This document shows positions 42,671-52,057 of a stretch of DNA of 64,000 nt, in pieces. Source of the DNA: AG2 sp036493735 (GTDB lineage: Bacteria; Gemmatimonadota; Gemmatimonadetes; Gemmatimonadales; Gemmatimonadaceae); the NCBI GenBank assembly GCA_036493735.1, contig DASXPH010000010.1, positions 62,001-126,000 of the forward strand, in the 5' to 3' direction. Below the pieces are notes generated by a model. The model did no database searches. It saw only the letters and a list, made by a program, of their open reading frames with translations, and was not told the origin of the DNA. Numbering within the stretch: position 1 is the first letter of the stretch; each line of letters starts with the position of its first letter. Made by a program: the position numbers and the translations under genes.

Positions 42671-44322
42671 CAGGGACTGCGGGCGGCGTGGGTCGCAAGG
42701 CAACTGGTGGTGGAGACTCGCGGCTGCGAGAGCTCGTCGCCGCGGTGCGGGAGCTCGAACAGAAGTTGCGGCAGGGAGGCGGCGCGGAGCGCATTGCCCG
42801 CCAGCACAAGCAGGGCAAGCTCACGGCGCGTGAGCGCGTCGCCGGGCTTTGCGATCCAGCTACGCGTTTTCTGGAGATCGGACTGCTCGTCGCCTACGAT
42901 CAATACGACGAGGCGGCGCCGGCGGCCGGAGTCGTGACGGGCATCGGCATCGTGGAGGGCCGTAGCGTCGTCATAGTGGCTAACGACGCGACCGTAAAGG
43001 CGGGTTCGTGGTGGCCCGAAACGATCAAGAAAATGCTCCGGGCCCAGGAGGTCGCGATGCGCTGCCGCATCCCGATCATCTATCTCGTCGACTCGGCCGG
43101 GGTGAATCTGCCGTACCAAGGGGGTGTCTTTCCCGGACAGTACGGCGCGGCGCGACTGTTCTATTACAACTCCATCATGCGGCGCTATCTGCGCATTCCT
43201 CAGATCGCGGCCGTCATGGGACCCTGCATCGCCGGTGGCGCCTATCTCCCGGCGCTTTCGGATCTCATCGTCATGGTGAAGGGAACGTCGTTCATGGGCC
43301 TGGGTGGCCCCAACCTCGTGAAGGGTGCCACGGGCCAGACGATCGACTCGGAGACGCTTGGCGGCGCCAGCACGCACACCGAGACGAGTGGTGTCGCGCA
43401 TTACTCTGTAGACGACGACCCTTCTTGCCTGACCAAGATCCGCGAGCTCGTCTCGATGCTGCCGCCGCAGCGCAGGGTGACCTCTGGCAATGCGCCCGAG
43501 GCCGAGGCGGAGCATCTCTATGACGTGCTGCCGTCCGACCACCGAATGTCCTATGACATGCACGAGGTCATTCGCACGCTGGTTGACGACGGCAAGATCG
43601 ACGAGTTCCAGCCGAAGCTCGCGAAGGAGATGATCTGCGGTGACGTTCACATTCGGGGAATTGGCGTTGGCCTGATCGCGAATCAGCGAGGGCTCATCAA
43701 GGGACGTGCAGGGGAGAAGCCGCGCTTTGGCGGCATTCTCTACGCCGAGAGCGCGGAGAAGGTCGCTTACTTCATCGAGCGCTGCGACCGTCAACACATC
43801 CCATTGCTGTTCGTACAGGATGTATCCGGCTTCATGGTCGGCCCGGAAGCGGAGCACGAGGGGATCATTCGCGCGGGCGCTCGCTTCGTTGAGGCGATGG
43901 CGACGGCGCGCGTACCGAAGCTCGTTCTCACCGTGAATCACGCCTCGGGCGCGGGCTACTATGCGATGGCGGGCCAGGGCTTCGATCCCGACTTCATATT
44001 CAGCTGGCCGACGGGTCGTATGGGGGTGATGGAAGGTGAGTCGGCCATTCAAGCAGTGCACGGGCCGGCGATCGAGGACGCGAAGCGGCGCGGCAAGCCG
44101 TTGGATCGCGATACCACCCAGGCTGTCGAAGACATGCGTGAGGACTACGAGCACCAGCTCGATGCTCGTTATGCAGGGGCGCGCGGGTTCATCGACGCGA
44201 TCGTGGCGCCAGAAGAGACCCGCGACATCCTCGTCATGGCGCTGACAGCCGGACTCCAGAACAGCGGCCCACACCTCGGCGCCTTCGTTCTCCCCTCGAC
44301 CTGTGCAACGGATGACCGCTGA
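42667..44322 (+). CDS. Acyl-CoA carboxylase carboxyltransferase (beta) subunit, methylcrotonyl/geranyl-CoA carboxylase-like
   Basis: 551 residues from a GTG. The crotonase-fold halves show GVVTGIGIVEGRSVVIVANDATVKAG, YLVDSAGVNLP, FMGLGGPNLVKGATG, and in the C-terminal half GFMVGPEAEHEGIIRAGA and NHASGAGYYAMAGQ. These resemble methylcrotonyl/geranyl-CoA carboxylase more than propionyl-CoA carboxylase, whose corresponding stretch reads FSQDFTVFGG. A biotin carboxylase/BCCP partner is required but none is in the window. Lies just before AtuA-like genes, as geranyl-CoA carboxylase does in the atu cluster. Substrate remains uncertain. Confidence 0.88.
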   Translation: MTGTAGGVGRKATGGGDSRLRELVAAVRELEQKLRQGGGAERIARQHKQGKLTARERVAGLCDPATRFLEIGLLVAYDQYDEAAPAAGVVTGIGIVEGRSVVIVANDATVKAGSWWPETIKKMLRAQEVAMRCRIPIIYLVDSAGVNLPYQGGVFPGQYGAARLFYYNSIMRRYLRIPQIAAVMGPCIAGGAYLPALSDLIVMVKGTSFMGLGGPNLVKGATGQTIDSETLGGASTHTETSGVAHYSVDDDPSCLTKIRELVSMLPPQRRVTSGNAPEAEAEHLYDVLPSDHRMSYDMHEVIRTLVDDGKIDEFQPKLAKEMICGDVHIRGIGVGLIANQRGLIKGRAGEKPRFGGILYAESAEKVAYFIERCDRQHIPLLFVQDVSGFMVGPEAEHEGIIRAGARFVEAMATARVPKLVLTVNHASGAGYYAMAGQGFDPDFIFSWPTGRMGVMEGESAIQAVHGPAIEDAKRRGKPLDRDTTQAVEDMREDYEHQLDARYAGARGFIDAIVAPEETRDILVMALTAGLQNSGPHLGAFVLPSTCATDDR

Positions 44323-45685
44323 CCGAACGAAGGAGCTTGTCAGAGTGGCTGCGGGTCAGGGCTTCTGGGGCGACTGGCTCGAAGCGCCGCGGCGACAAGT
44401 CGAGGGGGGCGAGATCGACTATCTGATGCTCGACTATCTCGCCGAGGTCACGATGTCCATTCTGCAGAAGCAGAAGGAACGCGACCCCCAAATGGGCTAC
44501 GCGCGCGACTTCGTCGGAGCGATCGAGAGCATCCTGCCGGCAATCGCGAAGCGCGGCGTACGCGTTGTCGCGAATGCCGGCGGCGTGAATCCACCAGCGT
44601 GCGCGGACGCCATTCGGGCGGTGTCCGAGCGCGCGGGTCTGAAGCAGCACGTCCGCGTCGGTGTCGTCACCGGCGACGACCTCCTTCCGCGATTGGACGA
44701 GTTGTTGGCGAGTGGCCACGAGCTGCGGAACATGGATACAGCAGAGCCGCTGTCGATGGTGCGCGATCGCGTGCTTTCGGCCAACGCCTACATTGGTTCG
44801 GTACCGATCATGGAAGCTCTCCGCCGCGGCGCGAACGTGGTCATCACCGGCCGTTCCACCGACACGGCGCTCACCATGGCGCCGATTCGCTACGAGTTTG
44901 GTTGGGGCGCTGAAGAGTGGGACAAGCTCGCCGCTGGCATAATCGCTGGCCACATCATCGAATGCGGCGCGCAGTGCTCCGGCGGCAATTGTCTCTACGA
45001 TTGGCGCAATATTCCCGATCTCGCGAACGTCGGGTACCCCATCGTCGAGGCGCGTCGGGACGGTACGTTTGACATTACCAAACACCAGGGCACTGGTGGC
45101 CGCATTTCCGTGCAGTCGGTGACGGAGCAGTTGGTGTACGAGATGGGCGACCCGCACTCGTACATCACGCCCGACGTCATCGCCGACTTCACGACGATCG
45201 AGCTCGCACCCGCAGGCCCGGATCGAGTTCGTGTCTATGGAATCAAAGGCCGTCCGCCGACCGACAAGCTGAAGGTTTCGATCGCTTACCGCGCGGGATT
45301 CAAGGCAGTGGGGACGCTCGTCTATGCGTGGCCCGACGCGCTGGACAAAGCTCGTAAGGCAGACGAGGTGCTCCGCGCGCGTCTCGCGAACCTCGGCCTG
45401 AAGTTCGATCAGCTGCTAACCGAGTTCGTCGGCGTTTCCGCGGCACATGGACCGCTCACCGGTGTCGTCCAGGAGGCGCCCGAGGTGCAGCTGCGGGTCG
45501 GTGTTCGCTCGGCGGATCGGGCGACGGTCGAGCGCTTCACCCGCGAGCTCGCGCCACTGGTCCTCAACGGGCCGCCGACCGTGACGGGCTTCGCCGGCGG
45601 CCGGCCGAAGGTCGAAGAGATTGTGGCGTACTGGCCGGCGCTGATCGACAAGCGTGTCGTCGAGACGAACGTGGAGGTGGCGTGA
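44312..45685 (+). CDS. AtuA-like (DUF1446) acyclic terpene utilisation family protein
   Basis: 457 residues from ATG 44312 (GTG 44303 also possible), overlapping the carboxyltransferase. Typical family segments: GDWLEAPRRQVEGGEIDYLMLDYLAE (described here by its ends, residues about 20-45), ANAGGVNPPACADAI, VVITGRSTDTALTMAP, and GHIIECGAQCSGGN. AtuA is needed for growth on citronellol/geraniol in Pseudomonas but its biochemistry is unknown; DUF1446 proteins also occur in other acyl-CoA clusters. The C-terminal ferredoxin-like domain often fused to it is encoded by the next gene. Confidence 0.85.
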   Translation: MTADRTKELVRVAAGQGFWGDWLEAPRRQVEGGEIDYLMLDYLAEVTMSILQKQKERDPQMGYARDFVGAIESILPAIAKRGVRVVANAGGVNPPACADAIRAVSERAGLKQHVRVGVVTGDDLLPRLDELLASGHELRNMDTAEPLSMVRDRVLSANAYIGSVPIMEALRRGANVVITGRSTDTALTMAPIRYEFGWGAEEWDKLAAGIIAGHIIECGAQCSGGNCLYDWRNIPDLANVGYPIVEARRDGTFDITKHQGTGGRISVQSVTEQLVYEMGDPHSYITPDVIADFTTIELAPAGPDRVRVYGIKGRPPTDKLKVSIAYRAGFKAVGTLVYAWPDALDKARKADEVLRARLANLGLKFDQLLTEFVGVSAAHGPLTGVVQEAPEVQLRVGVRSADRATVERFTRELAPLVLNGPPTVTGFAGGRPKVEEIVAYWPALIDKRVVETNVEVA

Positions 45686-46041
45686 TGCGCGTGCAGCTGG
45701 TCGACATCGCACATGCCCGATCAGGCGACAAAGGAGACACGGCCAACGTCGGTGTCATCGCGCTTCGCCCCGAGTGGTACTCGCTGCTCGAGGAGTACGT
45801 GACCCGCGACCGCGTGCGCGAGCATTTCCGTGGCGTCATTACCGGAGACGTCGAGCGGTACGAACTTCCGAATCTCAAGGCACTGAACTTCCTGCTGCAT
45901 GGCGCGCTCGACGGCGGCGGAACGCTCTCGCTCAAGACCGATGCCCAGGGCAAGGTGTTCTCCACGGCACTTCTTCGCATGTCCATCGATGTTCCCGACG
46001 GGGAGGCGCGGCGGCTTTCGCTTCCGGCGGCTCGCCAATGA
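45682..46041 (+). CDS. Stand-alone AtuA C-terminal ferredoxin-like domain
   Basis: 119 residues: QLVDIAHARSGDKGDTANVGVIAL, then VERYELPNLKALNFLLHGALDGGG and SLKTDAQGKVFSTALLRM. These match the small domain found at the C-terminus of AtuA-type proteins. Here it is a separate gene overlapping its partner by four bases and the enoyl-CoA hydratase by four bases. It probably forms a complex with the DUF1446 protein; no catalytic role is known. Confidence 0.82.
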   Translation: MMRVQLVDIAHARSGDKGDTANVGVIALRPEWYSLLEEYVTRDRVREHFRGVITGDVERYELPNLKALNFLLHGALDGGGTLSLKTDAQGKVFSTALLRMSIDVPDGEARRLSLPAARQ

Positions 46042-46802
46042 GCGCGGTACGCGTCGAGCGTCGCGGTGTCGTGGGTTGCCTAACGCTCACGCGCGCCGAG
46101 GTCCAGAACGTCATGGACCAGCAGATGGCGGAGCAACTTTTCGCCGGGCTGCAGCAGCTCGAGTCGGATAATCAGGTGCGCGTCGTCCATCTCACGGGTG
46201 AAGGGGATGACTTCTGTGCCGGTGTGGACCTGGACGCAATGTCGCGCCTCGGTACCGAATCGGGCGACGCCCAGCGCCAGGACGCCGAAGCGGTAGGCCG
46301 CGTCTATCTCGCGATTCGGGCATTGATGAAGCCGGTGGTGTGCTCCATCCGTGGCCGGGCCCTGGGTCCTGGCGCCGGGTTGGTGCTCGCCTGCGACGTG
46401 TCACTTGCGCATCAGGATGCGGAGTTCGGATTTCCCGAGGTTCGAATGGGATTCGTTCCCGCGATTACTCTGCCGATACTTCGTCGCACCCTCGGCGAGA
46501 AGCGCTCCGCCGATCTCGTACTCAGCGGCCGGGTAATCGACGCAGAGGAGGCTGGCGCCATCGGTCTCGTGAGCCGCGTCCTTCCAGCACCGAGCTTCGA
46601 GGCTGATGTGAATGCCATGCTCGCTGGCCTCTCTGGTTCCTCGGCCACATCACTCGCGTTGACGAAGTGGCTGCTCTACAAACTGGACGCGCTTTCGTTC
46701 GACGATGGTATTGCCGCGGGAATCGTCACCGACGTCGAGGCACGCGCAACAGAGGATTTCCGTGCCGCGTTGCGCCGGCGGTCGGGAAACTCCGGCACCT
46801 AG
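46038..46802 (+). CDS. Enoyl-CoA hydratase/isomerase family protein
   Basis: 254 residues from ATG 46038; the longer open frame upstream is a shadow of the two previous genes. Crotonase fold: VGCLTLTRAEVQNVMDQQM, the oxyanion loop DDFCAGVDLDAM, and IRGRALGPGAGLVLACDV. The family's common catalytic pair should lie near 110 and 130; the AEFGFPEVRMGFVP segment contains the second Glu. Probably hydrates an unsaturated acyl-CoA made in this cluster, comparable to AtuE, but the substrate cannot be read from sequence. Confidence 0.88.
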   Translation: MSAVRVERRGVVGCLTLTRAEVQNVMDQQMAEQLFAGLQQLESDNQVRVVHLTGEGDDFCAGVDLDAMSRLGTESGDAQRQDAEAVGRVYLAIRALMKPVVCSIRGRALGPGAGLVLACDVSLAHQDAEFGFPEVRMGFVPAITLPILRRTLGEKRSADLVLSGRVIDAEEAGAIGLVSRVLPAPSFEADVNAMLAGLSGSSATSLALTKWLLYKLDALSFDDGIAAGIVTDVEARATEDFRAALRRRSGNSGT

Positions 46803-46831
46803 CCCAAGGCAAGAGTAGCAGCGGAGCGACG

Positions 46832-47083
46832 GTGGTTTTCTTTCCTCGATATGATCGCGACCGGTCGCGACGCCTGCGAACGGAACCATCCTGGCTAACG
46901 CAGCTGAAGCTGGGGCTGGCCATCGCGGGCATCATCTTGTGGGGTTACGGCGCGCGCGCGGACATCGAGTGGCTCCGCTGGACCGGCATTGGCTTTCTGG
47001 CAGCTTCGGTCCTGGTGCGTGTTCTCTTTCGGCGGATCTCGCATTCGGACGACGCGCCTCGTGACGACGAGAGCCGTCAGTGA
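46832..47083 (+). CDS. Small membrane protein, function unknown
   Basis: 83 residues from a GTG preceded by GGAG. Two predicted membrane helices (about 22-38 and 45-62) with basic ends. The larger open frame beginning inside the hydratase gene is not needed. Conserved-looking W and G residues (WLTQLKLGLAIAGIILWGYG) suggest a real protein. It is the last gene of the long plus-strand run, ending 33 bases before the convergent regulator gene. Confidence 0.65.
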   Translation: MVFFPRYDRDRSRRLRTEPSWLTQLKLGLAIAGIILWGYGARADIEWLRWTGIGFLAASVLVRVLFRRISHSDDAPRDDESRQ

Positions 47084-47116
47084 AACGCCTTTGAGAATTC
47101 TTGGCGCAGTGGGGCG

Positions 47117-50100
47117 TTAGGCTCCCATCGCCTGTGCCGGGCCGGACGAGCGGCCATGCCGCGCGAGCAGCGAGCGGAAACGCGTCGCGAGGGCGACGTA
47201 GCCCATGTCGTCGGCGCGGCCCGAGAACCGCCTAACGAAATCCCAGAGATCTGCGCCAGCGGCGATGAGCGACGAGGCGCACTCCGCGGCAAGCCATGCC
47301 GCGCAGCGTGCATCGCGCGGCTCGGTGTGGGCCAACGCCGTCCGGAAGCGCTGTTCGGCCTCGTCGCGCCGTCCGAGCTCGAGTGCGACACGGATGCTCA
47401 GCGCCTCCACAAGCTCGCGGTTCTGGAACCACCAGTCGAATCGCTCGCCAACCATCGTCTCGGCGTTGCGCGCCGCCGTGTAGGCATAATCGCGACGATT
47501 GAGGTCGAGCCCAGCCAGCCCGGCTCCCGCGATGGCCCCGATTTCCATGTCGAGCTGACCGAGGCGGCGGGCGCTCGTCGCGGCCTCCTCGTACAGCTCC
47601 AGTGCCCGCGTGGGATCGCCAGTTTCGCGCGCGAGGTGCCCCATGTTGTAGACCGTCGCCACGCGGTGCAGCTCGTTTTTCAGCTTGATGAACAGCTTCC
47701 GCGCTTCATCGAAGCGCTGCCGCGCCTCCTCGAAGCGGCCACTCCACATGAAGAGCACGCCGAGATTGAGCGCGGCCACGCCGGCCCAGTCGGGCGCGCC
47801 GGCCTGCAGACTCAACTCCACCGCGCTGCGGAACGCATCGATCGCCGCGGCGGTGTTTCCAACTTTCGAATAGCTCACGCCGATGCTGATCTGGCAGCGC
47901 ACGTAACCGTGGCGGTCGTCGATCTCGCTGCAGATCTCCTGCGCGCGGCGATAGAAGACGATCGACTCCTCGGAGCCGAGCTCGAAGAGTGTCCAGCCGA
48001 GTCGCATGAGCGCGTGCGCGTGCAACAGTCGCTCGCCAATGCGCTCCGCCATCTCCGCGCTCTCGCGTGCCAGGCGCTCCGCGGTTGCGGGGTCGCCGAG
48101 GCTGCCGTAGGTCGTGGACATCATCGTGAGAAGCGACACGCGCTCCTTCTGGAGATCCATCTCCTCGGCACTCTTGAGCAGTGACTGATACGCCTCGAGC
48201 GTCTGGGTGAGCGGTTTGCCAAGGAAGGCCTGGGCGCGTTCGTAAAGAATCAACAACGGCAGCTTTTCCTTCTCCGTTAGCTCTTCGCCGACGCTATTGA
48301 TCGCGGTCTTACAGAGCTCAACGCCTTCGGCGTAGCGGCCGGAGACTTCGGCAACCTTCGCCGCTCCCAGATAGGCGTCGAGCTTCTGCTGCGGTGTCGC
48401 CGCGTGGCGAAGCGCCATGGTGAAGAATGCCGCCGCTTCGTCGTGGGCATAGACGTTCGTGGCGCTCTCACCAGCCTGCATTGCGTAGCGATACGCTTTG
48501 TCGCTGACGCCGGCCTGGTCGAAGTGACCCGCCAGCTCGGCGATGGCGTTCGAGTTACGCTTCTCCAGCGCCTCACCGACAGCGTGGTGGATGCGCTTGA
48601 GACGACGGGGGTTGGCGGTGTTCTTAATTGCATCGAGGAGCAGCGTGTGCGTGAACGCGTACGAATCGGCATCGCCGCGCGACGGCTCGAGTACGGCGGC
48701 AGCGACGGCTTCATCGATGACGTCGAGCAACTCATCCTCGCTGCCAGCACCCGCGGCGAGCGCGAGATCGATGTCGAAAACGCGACCGATCACCGCCGCT
48801 GTCGTGAGGATGTTACGCGTACGCTCCGACAGACGGTCGAGACGTCGCGCCATCAGGTCGCTCACGGCAACGGGGAGGCGTAGCTCGGACGTTTGTTTCC
48901 AGATCCAGCGCTCGCCCTCGTAGCGGATCTCTCCTTCCTCGACGAGTGCACGCAGCACCTGGACAACGAGGAAGGGGTTTCCTTCGGTATGCCGGTACAG
49001 CACCGGAAGCAGCTCGCGGCCGAGCTCCTGGCCTCGCGACGCCGCGGCGAGCCACTGTTCGAGCTCCGCCCGCGTCAGTCGCTGTAGCGAGAGCTCGCTG
49101 AACCGCTCGTCACGGGATAGGCGGCGGCGCCGATCCATGACATCCTTGCTCTTGTCCTCGGCGCGAATCGTGAGGCAGATGAGGATGTGATCCTGATCGA
49201 GCTGCGGCACGAGGTGCTCGAGTGTGTCCCACGTCGCCGAATCCGCCCATTGCATATCGTCGAGAACGAGCACGAGCGGACAGGTGGCCGCAGCGAGGCG
49301 AACATATTCGACGATTTCCTCGTACAGGGCATACTTGCTACCGATGTTCTCCGGGCGCGGCTCCGAGCCGTCGGAGAGCGCGGGCACGAGTCGCGGCAGC
49401 TCACGCCAGACGCGCCCTGGCGCATTCACCCGCTGCTTGATCGCGGAGAGAATTTCCGCCCACGGACCGTAAGGGGGTTTGACGTCCGCCTCGAGGGCGC
49501 GACCCATCACGAGCGACCCACCACGCAGTCGCACCTCCGGCAGCAGCTGGCGCAAGAGCGTGGATTTGCCCACGCCTGCTTCGCCGACGACTGCAACGAC
49601 GCGTGGCTCGCCGCGGAACGACGTGTCGAGCATGCGCACGAGTCGCTTCAGTTCCTCGACGCGACCGACGAACCGATTGAGGTTGAGCTGTGGCTGTGAC
49701 GCCTCCGGCGCCGTGCCAGCAAGAGCGACTGCGTTTCGGCCAGCGCGCTTTGCTTCGTATAGCGCGCGGTCGGCCGCCGCGAAGACGGCTTCGACGTGGT
49801 CGGCGTGCTCGGCCGTCGCGACACCGATCGAGAGCGTAACGGACACCGTCTCGCTCGGCGTGCCGCGCAGTGGGACTCGCTCGCGCTCGACGGCAGCGCG
49901 GAGGCGATCGGCGACCTCGCGCGCCGTTTCCATGGTCGTGCGCGGGAGCAGCACGACGAACTCGTCGCCTGCGTAACGACCGATGACGTCGCCCGCTCGC
50001 ACGCCACGCTTGAGGAGCGCGACGACGGCCTTGAGCACGTCGTCGCCCTGGAGGTGGCCGTAGGTATCGTTGACCAACTTGAAGTGGTCGACGTCGATGA

Positions 50101-51910
50101 CGAGCAGCGCCGATGCCGGATCGTTGCCGCGGCGGCGGAGCAGAGCGGTGTTCGCGGCGTCGAGGAAGGCGCGGCGGACCAACACGCTAGTCAAGTCGTC
50201 CAGCTCTCCCGGAACGTCGGTCGGTGTCGTCTGCGCTGTCTGCTCGGCGGAGGGGGGCTCGCTCAGCCCGCGACGCGGTGGTCCCATGCGACTCATCACC
50301 GCCTCGAACAACGGAAAGAGCTCCGGATCGAACTGATGGCCGACGTCACTCCGCATCATGTCCAGCGCCTGCTCGTGCGACACCGCTTTCTTGTAGCTGC
50401 GCTCCGATGTCAGCGCGTCGTACACATCCGCGACGCAGAGAATGCGCGCTGTGCGCGGAATCTCCTCACCCTTGAGTCCGTGCGGGTAGCCCGCGCCGTC
50501 CCAGCGCTCGTGATGGGACTCGACGATCGGGCGCACGTCCCAGGGGAAGTCGATGTCGGCCAGCATCTCGACGCCCCACACCGGGTGCCTCTTGATCATG
50601 ACCCATTCTTCCGCCGTGAGGCGCCCAGGCTTGTTCAGTATCTCCGGTGGGATCATGAGCTTGCCGACATCGTGCAGCAGGGCGCCAATGCGGAACCAGA
50701 AGAGCGATTTCTGATCGAGACCTGCCTCGGCGGCGAGGGCGCAGGCGAGGTCGGCGACGCGCTCGCAGTGACCCTGTGTGTAGTGATCCTTCGATTCGAT
50801 CGACTCACCCCAGCGTCGCACGACATCCAGGAAGTCACTTTCCAGGCGAGTGGTCTGCCGATCGATGTCGGCGAGGTCTGGACGCGCGTGCAGCTGAGTG
50901 AAGAGACGGTGAGCGCGGTTCAGGCTCTGCAGCGTGTCGCGATTGCGTCCCTGCAGCCGATACAATTCCGCGAGCTCGCGCGCGATTTCCGCCGAGAGGA
51001 GAAGATCCTGACGGGCATCGGCGAGGTCGACCGCGTTCCGAAATGCCTCCTCGGCGGCGCTGAAATCACCGGTCTCGCGGAAAATCACGCCATAACACTT
51101 CTGGATTTCACCGATCGCCTCGTTGTGCCGCGTCTCCTCGGAGATGGCAAGGCCTCGATCGCATGCCTGGCGCGCCTTGGCAAACTCTTTCTTGGCAATC
51201 CAGAGGATGGCGAAGTTCACCTCGAGAATCACGCGCACGCCGACGTCGCCGATCTGCTGACTGAGCGGAATCGCTTCCTCGTACGCGCGCTCGGCGGTCT
51301 CCCAACGCTCCATCCGGGTGTAGAGCATGCCGAGGTTGTTCAGCGTGATGCAGATGTACTTCGTGAGGCCGAGCGCACGATAATCGGCGAGACTCGCCTC
51401 GTAATGCCAGAGCGCCTGTTCCAGCTCACCGCGGATGTTGGCGATGACACCGAGGTTCTGCGACGTCATCGCCGCGAGCTTCGCCTCGCCGGCGCGTCGC
51501 GCGCTCTCGCGCGCCTTCAGATAGAGCCGCTCCGCCTCGTCCAGCCGGCCCATCTTGTAGTTGAGCAAACCCTGAACGTTGACAGCGTGACCGACGGCGG
51601 CTTCGTCTCCCAGCGCTTCGGCGACGGCCAGCGCCGCCTCGAGACAATCGAAGGCGGCGTCGAGATTCAGCTCGACGCCGTGTGTGATGCCAATCCAGCG
51701 GAGCAGGGAGGCGGCAATTGGCGCCTCCTCTGCGCAGCGCAGTTGTGAGAGCGCCTGTTCGTATAATGCGCGCGCTTCCTGCGTGCGGCCCTGCCGTTCG
51801 GCGAGCTGCGCGCGGTCGATCAACGCCGCTGTCGACGTGGCCGAAGACAGCAACCGCGATTGCAGCGGATGCTCCGACGTGTCGGACAGAGGTTTGGGTG
51901 AGTCGCTCAT
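47117..51910 (-). CDS. Giant TPR - HD-GYP - GGDEF - P-loop ATPase - TPR regulator
   Basis: 1597 residues. Domains in order: TPR repeats (about 25-345); HD-GYP (about 355-540) with LLHDVGK near 413 and HHERWDGAGYPHG near 474; GGDEF (about 575-735) with signature AGDEF near 647 and an RxxD I-site (RAGD) five residues before it; P-loop ATPase (about 755-1080), Walker A GEAGVGKST near 778 and Walker B VLVLDDMQWAD near 882; more TPR repeats (about 1100-1590). The ATPase resembles STAND/AAA_16 modules of adenylate-cyclase-like and LuxR-type regulators. Both c-di-GMP synthesis and breakdown look possible. No DNA-binding domain or membrane segment is visible. The stop lies in a GCCTAACG word. Confidence 0.9.
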   Translation of the reverse strand: MSDSPKPLSDTSEHPLQSRLLSSATSTAALIDRAQLAERQGRTQEARALYEQALSQLRCAEEAPIAASLLRWIGITHGVELNLDAAFDCLEAALAVAEALGDEAAVGHAVNVQGLLNYKMGRLDEAERLYLKARESARRAGEAKLAAMTSQNLGVIANIRGELEQALWHYEASLADYRALGLTKYICITLNNLGMLYTRMERWETAERAYEEAIPLSQQIGDVGVRVILEVNFAILWIAKKEFAKARQACDRGLAISEETRHNEAIGEIQKCYGVIFRETGDFSAAEEAFRNAVDLADARQDLLLSAEIARELAELYRLQGRNRDTLQSLNRAHRLFTQLHARPDLADIDRQTTRLESDFLDVVRRWGESIESKDHYTQGHCERVADLACALAAEAGLDQKSLFWFRIGALLHDVGKLMIPPEILNKPGRLTAEEWVMIKRHPVWGVEMLADIDFPWDVRPIVESHHERWDGAGYPHGLKGEEIPRTARILCVADVYDALTSERSYKKAVSHEQALDMMRSDVGHQFDPELFPLFEAVMSRMGPPRRGLSEPPSAEQTAQTTPTDVPGELDDLTSVLVRRAFLDAANTALLRRRGNDPASALLVIDVDHFKLVNDTYGHLQGDDVLKAVVALLKRGVRAGDVIGRYAGDEFVVLLPRTTMETAREVADRLRAAVERERVPLRGTPSETVSVTLSIGVATAEHADHVEAVFAAADRALYEAKRAGRNAVALAGTAPEASQPQLNLNRFVGRVEELKRLVRMLDTSFRGEPRVVAVVGEAGVGKSTLLRQLLPEVRLRGGSLVMGRALEADVKPPYGPWAEILSAIKQRVNAPGRVWRELPRLVPALSDGSEPRPENIGSKYALYEEIVEYVRLAAATCPLVLVLDDMQWADSATWDTLEHLVPQLDQDHILICLTIRAEDKSKDVMDRRRRLSRDERFSELSLQRLTRAELEQWLAAASRGQELGRELLPVLYRHTEGNPFLVVQVLRALVEEGEIRYEGERWIWKQTSELRLPVAVSDLMARRLDRLSERTRNILTTAAVIGRVFDIDLALAAGAGSEDELLDVIDEAVAAAVLEPSRGDADSYAFTHTLLLDAIKNTANPRRLKRIHHAVGEALEKRNSNAIAELAGHFDQAGVSDKAYRYAMQAGESATNVYAHDEAAAFFTMALRHAATPQQKLDAYLGAAKVAEVSGRYAEGVELCKTAINSVGEELTEKEKLPLLILYERAQAFLGKPLTQTLEAYQSLLKSAEEMDLQKERVSLLTMMSTTYGSLGDPATAERLARESAEMAERIGERLLHAHALMRLGWTLFELGSEESIVFYRRAQEICSEIDDRHGYVRCQISIGVSYSKVGNTAAAIDAFRSAVELSLQAGAPDWAGVAALNLGVLFMWSGRFEEARQRFDEARKLFIKLKNELHRVATVYNMGHLARETGDPTRALELYEEAATSARRLGQLDMEIGAIAGAGLAGLDLNRRDYAYTAARNAETMVGERFDWWFQNRELVEALSIRVALELGRRDEAEQRFRTALAHTEPRDARCAAWLAAECASSLIAAGADLWDFVRRFSGRADDMGYVALATRFRSLLARHGRSSGPAQAMGA

Positions 51911-52057
51911 GCGCTCTCGGGTCGCGCCGTCGTCGGGTTGCGCCGATGCACTATCAGGTACGCATACGTTGGGACAGAAAGGCCACGCCGGGAACGGAGT
52001 AGCTGGGCAAGGTGCAGAACGGCATTCGACTTAAGACGCCCGGATGGCCGGAAAGGT

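Noticed and set aside
42625..44274. 549-codon open frame antisense to the carboxyltransferase gene, and similar long antisense frames (49796-51748, 34293-35465, 23631-24725)
   Set aside because: GC-rich codon use leaves the opposite strand open; the sense products are clear families and the antisense translations have no domain-like pattern.
49950..49980. Calling the GGDEF domain inactive because the signature is AGDEF
   Set aside because: Ala at the first position occurs in active diguanylate cyclases; the metal-binding acidic residues and the RxxD site are intact.
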